From JBCCFW01 sp039029535 (GTDB taxonomy: Bacteria > Acidobacteriota > JBCCFW01), in the NCBI GenBank assembly GCA_039029535.1, contig JBCCFW010000071.1, forward strand, positions 1 through 34,615: 34,615 bases of DNA, in the 5' to 3' direction. Made by a program: the position numbers and the translations under genes. The notes below the pieces were generated by a model. That model searched no databases, was not told where the DNA came from, and worked only from the letters and a program-made list of their open reading frames with translations. The stretch's first letter is position 1. Every line of letters starts with the position of its first letter. This document shows, piece by piece, positions 7,487-14,871 of the stretch.

Positions 7487-9259
7487 GTGGGCGGCGACGC
7501 CACGGTCCGACGCGGTCCGTGGAGCCTCGGTTGGACCTACCGCGGGCTCTATGGAATCGGCCTGGCCTGCCTGCTGGCGACAGGGGCGAGCAACCTCGCC
7601 ATCCCGTTCCTGCTGCGTCGCGCCTTCGACGGGCTCGAGGCGGGCGAGCCGCGCAGCTACCTGCTCACCTGCGCTCTTCTCATGGCCGGGGTCGCCCTGG
7701 CGCGGATGCTCGTGCGGACGATCTCTCGCATCTGCGTGCTGGGGGCGTCGCGACGTGTCATGGCCGACCTCCGCGAGGTGGTGTTTCGCCATCTCCAGCG
7801 CTTGCCCGTGTCGTGGTTCGACGCCACCCCGACGGGGGACACGGTCTCGCGCATCATCGGTGACCTGGCCCACGTCCGCAGTCTCTTCGGGCCGGTGGTC
7901 CTCAACCTCACCAACACCTTCGCGCTGTACGCGGCGGCGCTCGTGCTGCTGGTCTCTCTCGACCCGCTCCTGGCCTTCGCCGCGCTCGTGCCCCAGGCTG
8001 CCCTGGCCGTGGTCGTGCGGGGGCTGTCGAAGCGCACCTTCCGCGAGTCGACCCGCGCCCAGCAGGAGCTGGCCCGGATCTCGAGCCGCCTGGCCGAGGT
8101 CATCGAGGGGCTCACCGTGCTGCGCGCCGCTGCCCAGGAGCGCGTGGAAGGGGCCCGTCTCGACGGGCTGGCCGAGGGTTACTGCCGCGCTCAAGGACGC
8201 TTCGCTCGCAATCGCTCCTACCTCGTGGCGGTCATGGGGCTGGTCGCTGCCGGCGGGCAGCTCTGCGTCCTGGCGTTGGGTGGACGGCAGGTCATGGCGG
8301 GGCACCTGTCGCTGGGTGACTTCGTCGCCTTCACGTCTGCGTTGGCCATGCTCTCCTGGCCGACCATCGCCCTGGGCTGGGTGCTCAACGCGCTCCAGCG
8401 CGGACGGGCGGCGCTCGCTCGCATCGACACCTTGCTCGAGCAGGAGCCCGAGCCCGCCGACGACCGAGTCGACCGGACCGCCGACGAGACGACGCGTGGA
8501 CAGTCGCTCACCGTGAGGAACCTTCGGCACGGCTTCGACGCCGACGCGCCGCCGGTGCTCGACGGGCTCGACTTCAGCCTGCCGGCCGGTGGCTTGCTGG
8601 GCCTGGTCGGACCGCCGGGCGCAGGCAAGTCGACGCTGCTCTCGATCCTCGCGGGCTTGAGACCGACCGAGCCGGGGAAGGTGCTGCGTGGTGACGTCGA
8701 CCTGGCCAGCCTGGCGCCGTCGCGGGCGCGTGAGGGCGTGGGGTTGGTGAGCCAGGAACCCTTCCTCTTCTCGCGCAGCCTCGGAGACAACGTCCGCTAT
8801 GGCCGCCCCGGTGACCAGGACGCCGAGCGCCTGCGTCGCTCGGTGGTCGACTCGGGTCTCGAGGACGACCTCGTCCAGCTTCCCGATGGTCTCGACACGG
8901 TGGTGGGGGAGCGGGGCGTGACGCTCTCGGGAGGACAGCGTCAGCGGGCCACCCTCGCCCGGGCCCTCCACGCCGAGCCCTCGCTGCTTCTCCTCGACGA
9001 CTCGCTCTCGGCGGTCGACGCGGTGACCGAGACGGCCATCCTCGCGAGCCTGCGCCGGCGCCGGGCGGAAGGGGGCTGGACCGAGCTCCGGGTCGCCTCT
9101 CGGCTCACCGCCGTCGTCGAGTGCGACGAGATCCTGGTGCTCGATCGCGGACGGGTCATCGACCGGGGCCGCCACGACGAGTTGATCGAGCGCGAAGGTT
9201 GGTACTCCCGCACCTGGCAGGAGCAGGAGCGTCAGCGCGAGCTGGAGGAGCTGGCGTGA
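7487..9259 (+). CDS. ABC exporter half-transporter with degenerate ATP site (subunit 1)
   Basis: The 590-residue protein has an ABC type 1 exporter membrane domain with about six helices (residues 20-310) and a nucleotide-binding domain (340-580). Walker A is GPPGAGKS (K381) and the signature is a canonical LSGGQ (480-484). Walker B reads LLLLDD, so the catalytic Glu position is Asp (D505), and the H-loop reads VASRL, so the switch His is Ser (S538). These losses are typical of the non-hydrolysing half of heterodimeric exporters such as TM287/288 or BmrCD. The partner gene overlaps by four bases. GTG start directly after the holB stop, with GGAG 8 bases upstream. The substrate is unknown; drugs, lipids or peptides are possible. 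Confidence 0.95.
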   Translation: MGGDATVRRGPWSLGWTYRGLYGIGLACLLATGASNLAIPFLLRRAFDGLEAGEPRSYLLTCALLMAGVALARMLVRTISRICVLGASRRVMADLREVVFRHLQRLPVSWFDATPTGDTVSRIIGDLAHVRSLFGPVVLNLTNTFALYAAALVLLVSLDPLLAFAALVPQAALAVVVRGLSKRTFRESTRAQQELARISSRLAEVIEGLTVLRAAAQERVEGARLDGLAEGYCRAQGRFARNRSYLVAVMGLVAAGGQLCVLALGGRQVMAGHLSLGDFVAFTSALAMLSWPTIALGWVLNALQRGRAALARIDTLLEQEPEPADDRVDRTADETTRGQSLTVRNLRHGFDADAPPVLDGLDFSLPAGGLLGLVGPPGAGKSTLLSILAGLRPTEPGKVLRGDVDLASLAPSRAREGVGLVSQEPFLFSRSLGDNVRYGRPGDQDAERLRRSVVDSGLEDDLVQLPDGLDTVVGERGVTLSGGQRQRATLARALHAEPSLLLLDDSLSAVDAVTETAILASLRRRRAEGGWTELRVASRLTAVVECDEILVLDRGRVIDRGRHDELIEREGWYSRTWQEQERQRELEELA

Positions 9260-11082
9260 GCTCGACGACGATCCAGGGGCCCGGCGCCGATCGGGTCGTG
9301 TCGCGTAGCAGTGACGCGGCGCTCCTGATGCGCCTGTTGCGTCTGCTTCAGCCGTACAAGGGGAGGGTCGTCGTCCAGCTCGCGCTCTCCGGCTTGAGCT
9401 CGGTGGCGACGGTCGTGCGGCCGCTGACCATCGCCTTCGCCATCGACCACGCCTTGCCCGCCTCTGACGGAGGCCTGCTCTTGGTCCTGGCGCTGTCGCA
9501 TCTCGGTCTCACGGCCGTTGAGTTCTTCACGCGCCGAAGCTCGCTCGAGCTGATGATGGTCACTGGGCAGCTCGTCCTGCGCGACCTGCGTCGTCAGGTC
9601 TTCGCGAAGATCTTGAGCCTCGACCAGTCGCTGCTCGACCGCACGCCGGCCGGCCGGCTGATGGTGCGTGCCACCTCCGACATCGATTCGCTCGAGGAGC
9701 TCTTCTCCTCCGGCGTGGTCGCGCTCATCTCCGACCTGCTCAAGCTCGCCGTGCTGCTCGGGCTCATGCTCTGGATCCACCCGGGGCTCACCCTGGCCGC
9801 CCTGCTGGTGGCGCCGGCCTTCCTGCTGGTGTCGGTGGGCTTCAGCCGCCGCATCCGCGAGGCCTACCGCGCGGTTCGGGCCCGGCTCTCGCAGCTCAAC
9901 GCGGGGTTGCAGGAGATCCTCACCGGGATCCGTGTCGTCCGCGCCTTCGCCCAGGAGAAGCGCGAGGTCGACGCCTTCGAGAGGAGCAGCCAGGATCTCC
10001 TCGACGACGACCTGAAGTCCGTCCGGCTCGATTCGGTGTACTCCGCCCTCGTCGAGATGATCGCGAGCCTCGCGGTGGCGGCGGTGCTCTGGCATGGCGG
10101 GGGCGGCGTCATCCAGGGGACGCTCACCTTCGGCACGCTCTTCGTCTTCCTCGACTATGCGCAGCAGTTCTTCACGCCGCTTCAGGACCTCTCCCAGAAG
10201 GTCGCGGTCATTCAGTCGGCGATGGCCTCCTCGGAGCGGGTGACCGCGCTCCTCGACGAGGAGGTGGCCATCCGATCCCCCGAGGATCCGCCGTCACTGC
10301 CCGAGCCCCGGGGTGAGCTCGTCCTCGAGGACGTCAGCTTTGCCTACGACGCGCGGCCGGGTGGGGGGGACGCCGACGCGGAGCCTCGGCCGCCCGATGC
10401 GCTGAGCGACGTGAGCCTCCACCTTCGCTCCGGCACCACCGTGGCGCTGGTCGGGCCGACTGGCTCGGGCAAGACGACGATCACCCGCCTGGTTTCGCGG
10501 CTCCACGACGTCGTTCCCGGTCGAGGCCACATCGTGCTCGACGGTCTCGAGCTCCGGCAGTACCCCCTCGAGGAGCTGCGTCGGCGGGTGGCGGTGGTGC
10601 TTCAGGAGCCGTTCCTCTTCTCGGGCTCCTTGCGTCAGTCGCTCTTCGTCGGTCCCGAGGACGATGCTCGCGCCTGGGAGGCGCTGGAGGCCGTCGGGCT
10701 GGCGGACACCGTGCGCGAGAAGGGCGGGCTCGACTTCATGCTCACCGAGCGGGGTCGCAACCTCTCGGCGGGGCAGCGTCAGCTCGCCTGCTTCGCCCGT
10801 GCCCTGCTGCAGGATCCCGCCCTGCTCATCCTCGACGAGGCGACTGCGTCCGTGGACAGCCTCACCGAGCGCAGGGTGCAGGCAGCGGTGAAGACCCTGC
10901 TCGCCGGACGCAGCGCCCTGGTCGTGGCCCACCGACTGTCGACGATTCGCGACGCCGACGAGATCCTCGTGTTGGCGCGTGGTCGGGTGGTCGAACGGGG
11001 CCAGCACGATGATCTGCTCGCGGCCGGCGGACTGTATTCTCGTCTCCACCGGCTGCATCACGCGGCCGAGGATGGCGCATGA
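9256..11082 (+). CDS. ABC exporter half-transporter with intact catalytic residues (subunit 2)
   Basis: The 608-residue protein starts at the GTG in the GTGA overlap with subunit 1; a longer in-frame extension back to 9121 lies inside subunit 1 and is not used. The membrane domain covers about 28-330 and the nucleotide-binding domain 355-590. Walker A is GPTGSGKT (400-407), Walker B is LLILDE (D527, E528) and the H-loop is VVAHRLS (H559), all intact. Its signature is LSAGQ (503-507) instead of LSGGQ. In the head-to-tail dimer this altered signature would face subunit 1's degenerate Walker B and H-loop, leaving the other site fully canonical. An Asp/Gly/Glu/Pro-rich insert (about 366-380) lies early in the ATPase domain. 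The stop overlaps the Fur-family start (ATGA). Confidence 0.95.
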   Translation: MSSTTIQGPGADRVVSRSSDAALLMRLLRLLQPYKGRVVVQLALSGLSSVATVVRPLTIAFAIDHALPASDGGLLLVLALSHLGLTAVEFFTRRSSLELMMVTGQLVLRDLRRQVFAKILSLDQSLLDRTPAGRLMVRATSDIDSLEELFSSGVVALISDLLKLAVLLGLMLWIHPGLTLAALLVAPAFLLVSVGFSRRIREAYRAVRARLSQLNAGLQEILTGIRVVRAFAQEKREVDAFERSSQDLLDDDLKSVRLDSVYSALVEMIASLAVAAVLWHGGGGVIQGTLTFGTLFVFLDYAQQFFTPLQDLSQKVAVIQSAMASSERVTALLDEEVAIRSPEDPPSLPEPRGELVLEDVSFAYDARPGGGDADAEPRPPDALSDVSLHLRSGTTVALVGPTGSGKTTITRLVSRLHDVVPGRGHIVLDGLELRQYPLEELRRRVAVVLQEPFLFSGSLRQSLFVGPEDDARAWEALEAVGLADTVREKGGLDFMLTERGRNLSAGQRQLACFARALLQDPALLILDEATASVDSLTERRVQAAVKTLLAGRSALVVAHRLSTIRDADEILVLARGRVVERGQHDDLLAAGGLYSRLHRLHHAAEDGA

Positions 11083-11480
11083 GTCAGGACAGGAAGACCA
11101 AGCAGCGCGACGCGATTCTCGCGGCCATCGAGCGTCTCGGCCGACCCCTGAAGGCCCAGGAAATCCTCGACGAGGCTTCGGGTGAGCTCCCGGGACTGGG
11201 GCTGGCCACCGTCTACCGCAACATCCGCCGACTGGTGGAGTCGGGCTGGCTGGCCGAGGTGGAGGTGATGGGGGAGGGCAAGCGCTACGAGCGCGCCGGC
11301 AAGCACCACCATCATCACTTCCATTGCCAGGACTGCGACCGACTCTTCGAGCTCGAAGACTGCCCTGACGTCGACTTCGCGAGCCTGCTGCCGGAGGGCT
11401 TTCGGCTGGCCGCCCACGAGCTCGTGCTGACCGGGAGCTGCGCCAGCTGCGAGAGGCAGTCGTTGCCCGGACAGTCCTGA
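11079..11480 (+). CDS. Fur-family metalloregulator
   Basis: The 133-residue protein has a winged helix (residues 6-65, with LATVYRNIRRL as recognition helix) and a metal-binding dimerisation domain. The regulatory metal site is marked by the His run H76-H80 and H82. The structural zinc site comes from C83/C86 and C121/C124 in CxxC pairs. The family includes Fur (iron), Zur (zinc), PerR (peroxide) and Mur; these residues alone do not settle the metal. The ATG overlaps the upstream ABC stop (ATGA), so it is translated with the exporter, which raises the possibility that it controls that operon. No operator could be defined. Confidence 0.93.
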   Translation: MSQDRKTKQRDAILAAIERLGRPLKAQEILDEASGELPGLGLATVYRNIRRLVESGWLAEVEVMGEGKRYERAGKHHHHHFHCQDCDRLFELEDCPDVDFASLLPEGFRLAAHELVLTGSCASCERQSLPGQS

Positions 11481-11493
11481 GGAGTCCGGGCCA

Positions 11494-11520
11494 GTGACCC
11501 TCGCGTGACGCTTGTCACTC
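11494..11520. terminator. Possible bidirectional hairpin between convergent genes
   Basis: AGTGAC (11494-11499) pairs with GTCACT (11515-11520) around a 15-base loop. It lies between the Fur-family stop and the stop of the convergent small membrane protein, whose stop codon is in the right arm. There is no T-run on either side, so intrinsic termination is weakly supported. Confidence 0.25.
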
Positions 11521-11721
11521 GGCGACGAGGCAGGTCCAGGTCACCGCGACGAGGAAGAGGATGCCGCCGACGAAGAGGGCGGCCAGGCAGCCGGAGACGA
11601 GCTTCTCCTTCGGGCCCGGCGGGTGCTTGCGCATCTCGCGCTGCCGACGTCGCTTCTCGCGGTGATGACGTCGCATCTTCGCGTTGTCGCGAGGGATGGT
11701 CTTCTTGCCCTTGGCTGCCAT
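11515..11721 (-). CDS. Small basic single-pass membrane protein
   Basis: The 68-residue protein of unknown function has a strongly basic N-terminal half (residues 1-40, many Arg, Lys and His) and one predicted membrane helix at about 42-65 (LVSGCLAALFVGGILFLVAV). The positive-inside rule would place the basic part in the cytoplasm. It is convergent with the Fur-family gene. No clear ribosome site precedes the ATG. A TAGGAT hexamer ends 10 bases before the start, which would give a nearly leaderless message. Length, hydropathy and position support a real gene, but no family is recognised. Confidence 0.55.
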   Translation of the reverse strand: MAAKGKKTIPRDNAKMRRHHREKRRRQREMRKHPPGPKEKLVSGCLAALFVGGILFLVAVTWTCLVAE

Positions 11722-11730
11722 GCGGCGTGC

Positions 11731-11736
11731 ATCCTA
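11731..11736 (-). promoter_or_regulatory. Candidate -10 element of the small membrane protein gene
   Basis: On the minus strand this reads TAGGAT, in the context TGCTAGGATGC. It resembles TATAAT and the same core occurs before other genes here (20623, and variants at 11810 and 23714). No good -35 is seen. The distance to the ATG at 11721 would make the transcript almost leaderless. Confidence 0.3.
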
Positions 11737-11809
11737 GCAGGCCTGTCCCACCGCCCAGCTACGTTTCTGCACCCCCTCGCATGCCCCGGCTGAGTCCGGG
11801 GCCGCGTGC

Positions 11810-11815
11810 TAAGAT
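11810..11815 (+). promoter_or_regulatory. Candidate -10 element of the thiolase operon
   Basis: TAAGAT in the context GTGCTAAGATTC lies 54 bases before the thiolase ATG. It shares the GCTA(A/G)G(A/G)T core seen at other gene starts in the window. No convincing -35 hexamer is found 16-18 bases upstream. Confidence 0.35.
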
Positions 11816-11869
11816 TCGGGCACTTTTTCCCTCCCAGTCGTCCCTCCTTCCGTCTTCAGGAGCCCCTGA

Positions 11870-13075
11870 ATGTCGACCTCGTCCTCCCTCGATCAAGCGG
11901 TCATCCTCTCGGCCTGCCGCACCCCGATCGGCCGTTTCCAAGGCGCTCTCAAGGACCTTCCGGCCACCCGTCTGGGCAGCCTGGCCATCGAGGAGGCCGT
12001 CCGCCGCTCCGGCGTCGACGCCGATCGCATCGGCGAGGTCATCATGGGCAACGTGCTGTCCGCCGGCCTGGGCCAGGCACCGGCGCGTCAGGCCGCGCTG
12101 GGAGCAGGCCTGTCCGAGTCCGTCGGCGCCCTCACCGTGAACAAGGTGTGCGGCTCCGGTCTCAAGGCGGTGAGCCTGGCGGCCAACGCGGTCGCCCTCG
12201 GCGAGTCCGAGGTCGTCGTGGCCGGCGGGATGGAGTCCATGACGCGGGCGCCCTACCTCGCGCCGGGCGTGCGCAGCGGTCTCCGCATGGGCGACGGCCA
12301 GTTCCTCGACTCCATGGTCCACGACGGGCTCTGGGACCCCTACGACGACCACCACATGGGGATGACCGGCGAGATCGTGGCCGAGCGCTGGGAGGTCAGC
12401 CGCGAGCAGCAGGACCAGTGGGCTTTCGACAGCCATCGCAAGGCGGTCGCTGCCGTCGAGGCCGGTGAGTTCAAGGCCGAGATCGTCCCGGTCGAGCTCA
12501 AGGGTCGGAAGGGTGACTCGACCCTCTTCGAGACCGACGAGGGTCCGCGCGCCGACACCAAGCTCGAGAAGCTGTCCTCGCTGCGCGCGGTCTTCAAGCG
12601 CGACGGCGGCACGGTCACCGCCGGCAACGCCTCCACCATCAACGACGGCGCGTCGGCGGTGGTCGTCACCAGCGAGCGCAAGGCGCAGGAGTGGGGCTTC
12701 GCACCGATGGCGCGCATCGTCGCCTCGGCCACCCACGGGCTCGCACCGGAGCTGGTCATGATGGCGCCCGAGGGTGCCATCCGCACGGTCGTCGAGAAGG
12801 CCGGCTGGACCCTCGACCAGGTCGACCTCTTCGAGATCAACGAGGCCTTCGCCGTGCAGCAGTGCGCCCTCGGCAAGGTCCTCGAGATCCCCGAGGAGAA
12901 GCACAACGTCCGCGGCGGCGCGGTGGCCCTCGGGCACCCCATCGGGGCCTCGGGTGCGCGCTGTCTCACCACCTTGCTGCACTGCTTGAAGGATCGTGAA
13001 GCGAGCCGCGGTGTCGTCTCGCTCTGTCTCGGTGGCGGCAACGCCGTCGCCATGGCCGTGGAGATGGTTCGATGA
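11870..13075 (+). CDS. Acetyl-CoA C-acetyltransferase (thiolase)
   Basis: The 401-residue enzyme catalyses reversible condensation of two acetyl-CoA to acetoacetyl-CoA, or thiolytic cleavage of 3-ketoacyl-CoA. The acyl-accepting Cys is in NKVCGSGLKA (C94). The catalytic His is in GHPIGASGAR (H356) and the second Cys in CLGGGNA (C386). FEINEAFA and GNASTINDGA are typical thiolase motifs. The length is standard. AGGAG (11858-11862) stands 7 bases before the ATG. The dehydrogenase follows with an ATGA overlap, so the pair could feed acetoacetyl-CoA into 3-hydroxybutyryl-CoA, or run in reverse for beta-oxidation or butyrate use. Sequence alone does not separate biosynthetic from degradative thiolases. 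Confidence 0.96.
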   Translation: MSTSSSLDQAVILSACRTPIGRFQGALKDLPATRLGSLAIEEAVRRSGVDADRIGEVIMGNVLSAGLGQAPARQAALGAGLSESVGALTVNKVCGSGLKAVSLAANAVALGESEVVVAGGMESMTRAPYLAPGVRSGLRMGDGQFLDSMVHDGLWDPYDDHHMGMTGEIVAERWEVSREQQDQWAFDSHRKAVAAVEAGEFKAEIVPVELKGRKGDSTLFETDEGPRADTKLEKLSSLRAVFKRDGGTVTAGNASTINDGASAVVVTSERKAQEWGFAPMARIVASATHGLAPELVMMAPEGAIRTVVEKAGWTLDQVDLFEINEAFAVQQCALGKVLEIPEEKHNVRGGAVALGHPIGASGARCLTTLLHCLKDREASRGVVSLCLGGGNAVAMAVEMVR

Positions 13076-13950
13076 CCCGCCTCGACGAAGTGACCGGCAG
13101 CATTCGAACGATCGGGGTCGTGGGCCTCGGCACCATGGGGGCGGGCATCGTCCAGGCCGCCCTCCAGTCGGGTTACCCCGTCATCGCCTGGGACGCCTCC
13201 GAGATCGCGGTCCGTCGCGGTCGTGACCGCATCGACGGCGGGCTCAAGAAGTTCGAGTCGAAGGGCAAGATCGAGCCTGGTCAGGCCGAGGTCATGATGG
13301 GCCGGCTGAAGATGGCCGAGGACGTGTCCGCCTTCGCCGAGGCCGACCTCGTCGTCGAGGCCGTGCTCGAGCAAGAGGGGATCAAGACCGAGCTCTTCGG
13401 CTCGCTCGACGAGGCTTGCCCGGACTCGACCATCCTGGCGACCAACACCTCCTCGATCTCGATCACTCGCCTGGCCGCCTCGACGAAGCGTCCCGACCGC
13501 TTCATCGGGATGCACTTCATGAACCCGGTCCCGCTCATGAAGCTGGTCGAGGTCATCCGCGGGCTCGAGACCTCCGACGAGACCTTCGACGTCGTCCGCT
13601 CCACGGCGGCGGCGATGGGCAAGAGCCCCGTCGAGGTCAACGACTCGCCGGGCTTCGTCAGCAACCGCGTGCTGCTGCCGATGATCAATGAGGCGATCTT
13701 CGCCCTCCACGAGGGGGTGGGCACGCCCGAGGCCATCGACGAGGTCATGAAGCTGGGGATGAACCATCCCCTCGGACCACTCGCCCTGGCCGACATGATC
13801 GGGCTCGACGTCTGCCTCGACATCATGCGCGTGCTCAACGACGGCTTCGCCGACTCCAAGTACCGACCCTGCCCACTGCTGATCAAGATGGTCGACTCGG
13901 GTCGGCTCGGTCGCAAGAGCGGTCGCGGCTTCTACGATTACGGCGACTAG
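13072..13950 (+). CDS. 3-hydroxybutyryl-CoA dehydrogenase (3-hydroxyacyl-CoA dehydrogenase family)
   Basis: The 292-residue protein is a soluble NAD(P)-dependent enzyme that interconverts acetoacetyl-CoA and 3-hydroxybutyryl-CoA. A Rossmann motif GLGTMG occurs at residues 18-23, NTSSIS at 125-130, the catalytic His in GMHFMNPVP (H148), and DSPGFVSNR (191-199) before the helical C-terminal domain. It is the short single-function form with no enoyl-CoA hydratase fusion. The ATG overlaps the thiolase stop (ATGA). A strong intrinsic terminator begins 26 bases after the stop, so this is a two-gene operon. Confidence 0.96.
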   Translation: MTRLDEVTGSIRTIGVVGLGTMGAGIVQAALQSGYPVIAWDASEIAVRRGRDRIDGGLKKFESKGKIEPGQAEVMMGRLKMAEDVSAFAEADLVVEAVLEQEGIKTELFGSLDEACPDSTILATNTSSISITRLAASTKRPDRFIGMHFMNPVPLMKLVEVIRGLETSDETFDVVRSTAAAMGKSPVEVNDSPGFVSNRVLLPMINEAIFALHEGVGTPEAIDEVMKLGMNHPLGPLALADMIGLDVCLDIMRVLNDGFADSKYRPCPLLIKMVDSGRLGRKSGRGFYDYGD

Positions 13951-13975
13951 CCGAAGCATTGCTTCCGGTTCTAGG

Positions 13976-14012
13976 ATCCCGTCGAGCGTCCTCGGAGCTC
14001 GGCGGGATTTTT
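13976..14012 (+). terminator. Rho-independent terminator of the thiolase-dehydrogenase operon
   Basis: ATCCCGTCGAGC (13976-13987) pairs with GCTCGGCGGGAT (13997-14008) over 12 base pairs with one G-U, around a 9-base loop. A run of five T (14008-14012) follows at once. Position 26 bases after the dehydrogenase stop fits. Confidence 0.92.
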
Positions 14013-14014
14013 GC

Positions 14015-14055
14015 GTGTCGGGAGCGAGGTCGAACCGACGACCTCGAATCTCGCA
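14015..14055 (-). pseudogene. tRNA 3'-half-like remnant
   Basis: Read on the minus strand, TCGAGGTCGTCGGTTCGACC is followed by TCGCTCCCGACA. This resembles the variable-loop, T-arm (GGTTCGA) and acceptor end of a tRNA. No matching 5' half with D-arm and acceptor strand is found within 80 bases, and the T-stem is not canonical, so it is not a working tRNA. The same bases form an 8-bp perfect hairpin (14025-14032 with 14039-14046) and may simply be a second terminator-like structure followed by TTTTT at 14056-14060. Confidence 0.3.
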
Positions 14056-14283
14056 TTTTTCGTTTTCGTGCGCCTGGGGGCGTTGCCTGCGCTTTTCGTG
14101 GCTCAACGACCCGCTAAAGTGCACGCATGTCTACCACTCGGGTGCCCTTCGTGACGATTCCGGTTTCCTGGTCTTGTCACGCCTCGAATCGGCTGTCTAA
14201 TAGCCGCCTCACGTTCGTGCTCTTGCAGCGCTGAGCGGACCCCCAAGCCCGACCCTGAGAAGTGCTCGTGGGTCGCGGCTTGC

Positions 14284-14289
14284 GATAAT
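14284..14289 (+). promoter_or_regulatory. Candidate -10 element upstream of the RHH gene
   Basis: GATAAT in TGCGATAATTACG is the closest match to TATAAT in this GC-rich interval and lies 75 bases before the chosen GTG start of the ribbon-helix-helix gene. No clear -35 is present. Confidence 0.35.
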
Positions 14290-14363
14290 TACGTGTGCTG
14301 TACGAAAAATGGAGACGAGGCGATGGTGACGACGAGCGAGGTCGCGTGGTCGGGGAGGCGGTC

Positions 14364-14576
14364 GTGATCCGGGTGAGGATCGAGCCGGAGCTGAAGGTGC
14401 TCATCGAGACGCTGGCCGAAGAGTCGGGCTTGACCCTCCCCGAGTTGCTGCGGCTCCTGGCAGACGAGCATCTCGAAGGCGTGGGCGAGGAGCGACGGCT
14501 GCGCATTCAGGAGAAGGCACGCGCAAGGCTGTCGCCGGAGCCACCGGTGAGCCGAGACGACGCGGCCTGCTCTTGA
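14364..14576 (+). CDS. Small ribbon-helix-helix-type DNA-binding protein
   Basis: The 70-residue protein has an N-terminal beta-strand (IRVRIEPEL) followed by two helices (KVLIETLAEESG and LTLPELLRLLADEHLEG). This is the order and spacing of Arc/MetJ-type ribbon-helix-helix proteins, many of which are antitoxins or small repressors. The GTG at 14364 is chosen because GGGGAGG (14352-14358) lies 5 bases upstream; earlier in-frame GTGs at 14295 and 14346 lack this. The C-terminal 30 residues are basic and probably flexible. No toxin gene follows; instead a 90-bp repeat array starts 6 bases after the stop. It may be an orphan regulator or the remnant of a toxin-antitoxin pair. Confidence 0.6.
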   Translation: MIRVRIEPELKVLIETLAEESGLTLPELLRLLADEHLEGVGEERRLRIQEKARARLSPEPPVSRDDAACS

Positions 14577-14581
14577 AGGCG

Positions 14582-14871
14582 CGGTCAGCGAAGCTCTTCG
14601 CGAGCTCATGGGAAGCGGGCCGGTGTTGCCCGTGACTGGGATTCAGCCGATGCTGGACGCTTCGAGCTCTCGGTCAGCGAAGCTCTTCGCGCATTTCCGG
14701 CGAACCAGCTCCATGTTGCCCGTGACTCGGGTGCAGCCGATGCCGGACGCTTCGAGCTCTCGGTCAGCGAAGCTCTTCGCGCATTTCCGGCGAACCAACT
14801 CCACGCTGTCCGTGACTCGGGTGAAGCCGATGCCGGACGCTTCGAGCTCTCGGTCAGCGAAGCTCTTCGCG
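14582..14871. repeat. 90-bp tandem repeat array downstream of, and overlapping, the RNase HI gene
   Basis: The 20-base core CGGTCAGCGAAGCTCTTCGC recurs at 14582, 14671, 14761 and 14851, giving three full units of 89, 90 and 90 bases plus a final partial copy. Copies 2 and 3 are nearly identical, and the unit next to the RHH gene is the most diverged. The last copy is the 3' end of the RNase HI gene on the minus strand: GAAGAGCTTCGC plus TGA gives Glu-Glu-Leu-Arg-stop. The array therefore repeats the end of that gene plus about 70 bases of its flank. Each core also contains a small inverted repeat, GCGAA-GCTC-TTCGC. Confidence 0.95.

Larger units (their letters stand above)
13951..14363. other. 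413-base interval without a clear gene
   Basis: It contains the terminator at 13976-14012 and the tRNA-like fragment at 14015-14055. A 35-codon ATG frame at 14127-14234 is preceded by TAAAGT (14115-14120) only 7 bases before the ATG; it has no ribosome site or recognisable motif and is listed here only as a possibility. The A/T-rich promoter-like site at 14284-14289 closes the interval. The base composition is clearly less GC-rich than the neighbours (TTTTT runs, GATAAT), as expected for non-coding DNA or an old insertion site. Confidence 0.6.

Noticed and set aside
9121..9255. Longer N-terminus for ABC subunit 2
   Set aside because: It lies inside subunit 1 in another frame; the GTG in the GTGA overlap fits the family length.
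13971..13977. CTAGGAT as another promoter element
   Set aside because: It is part of the left flank and stem of the intrinsic terminator after the dehydrogenase gene.
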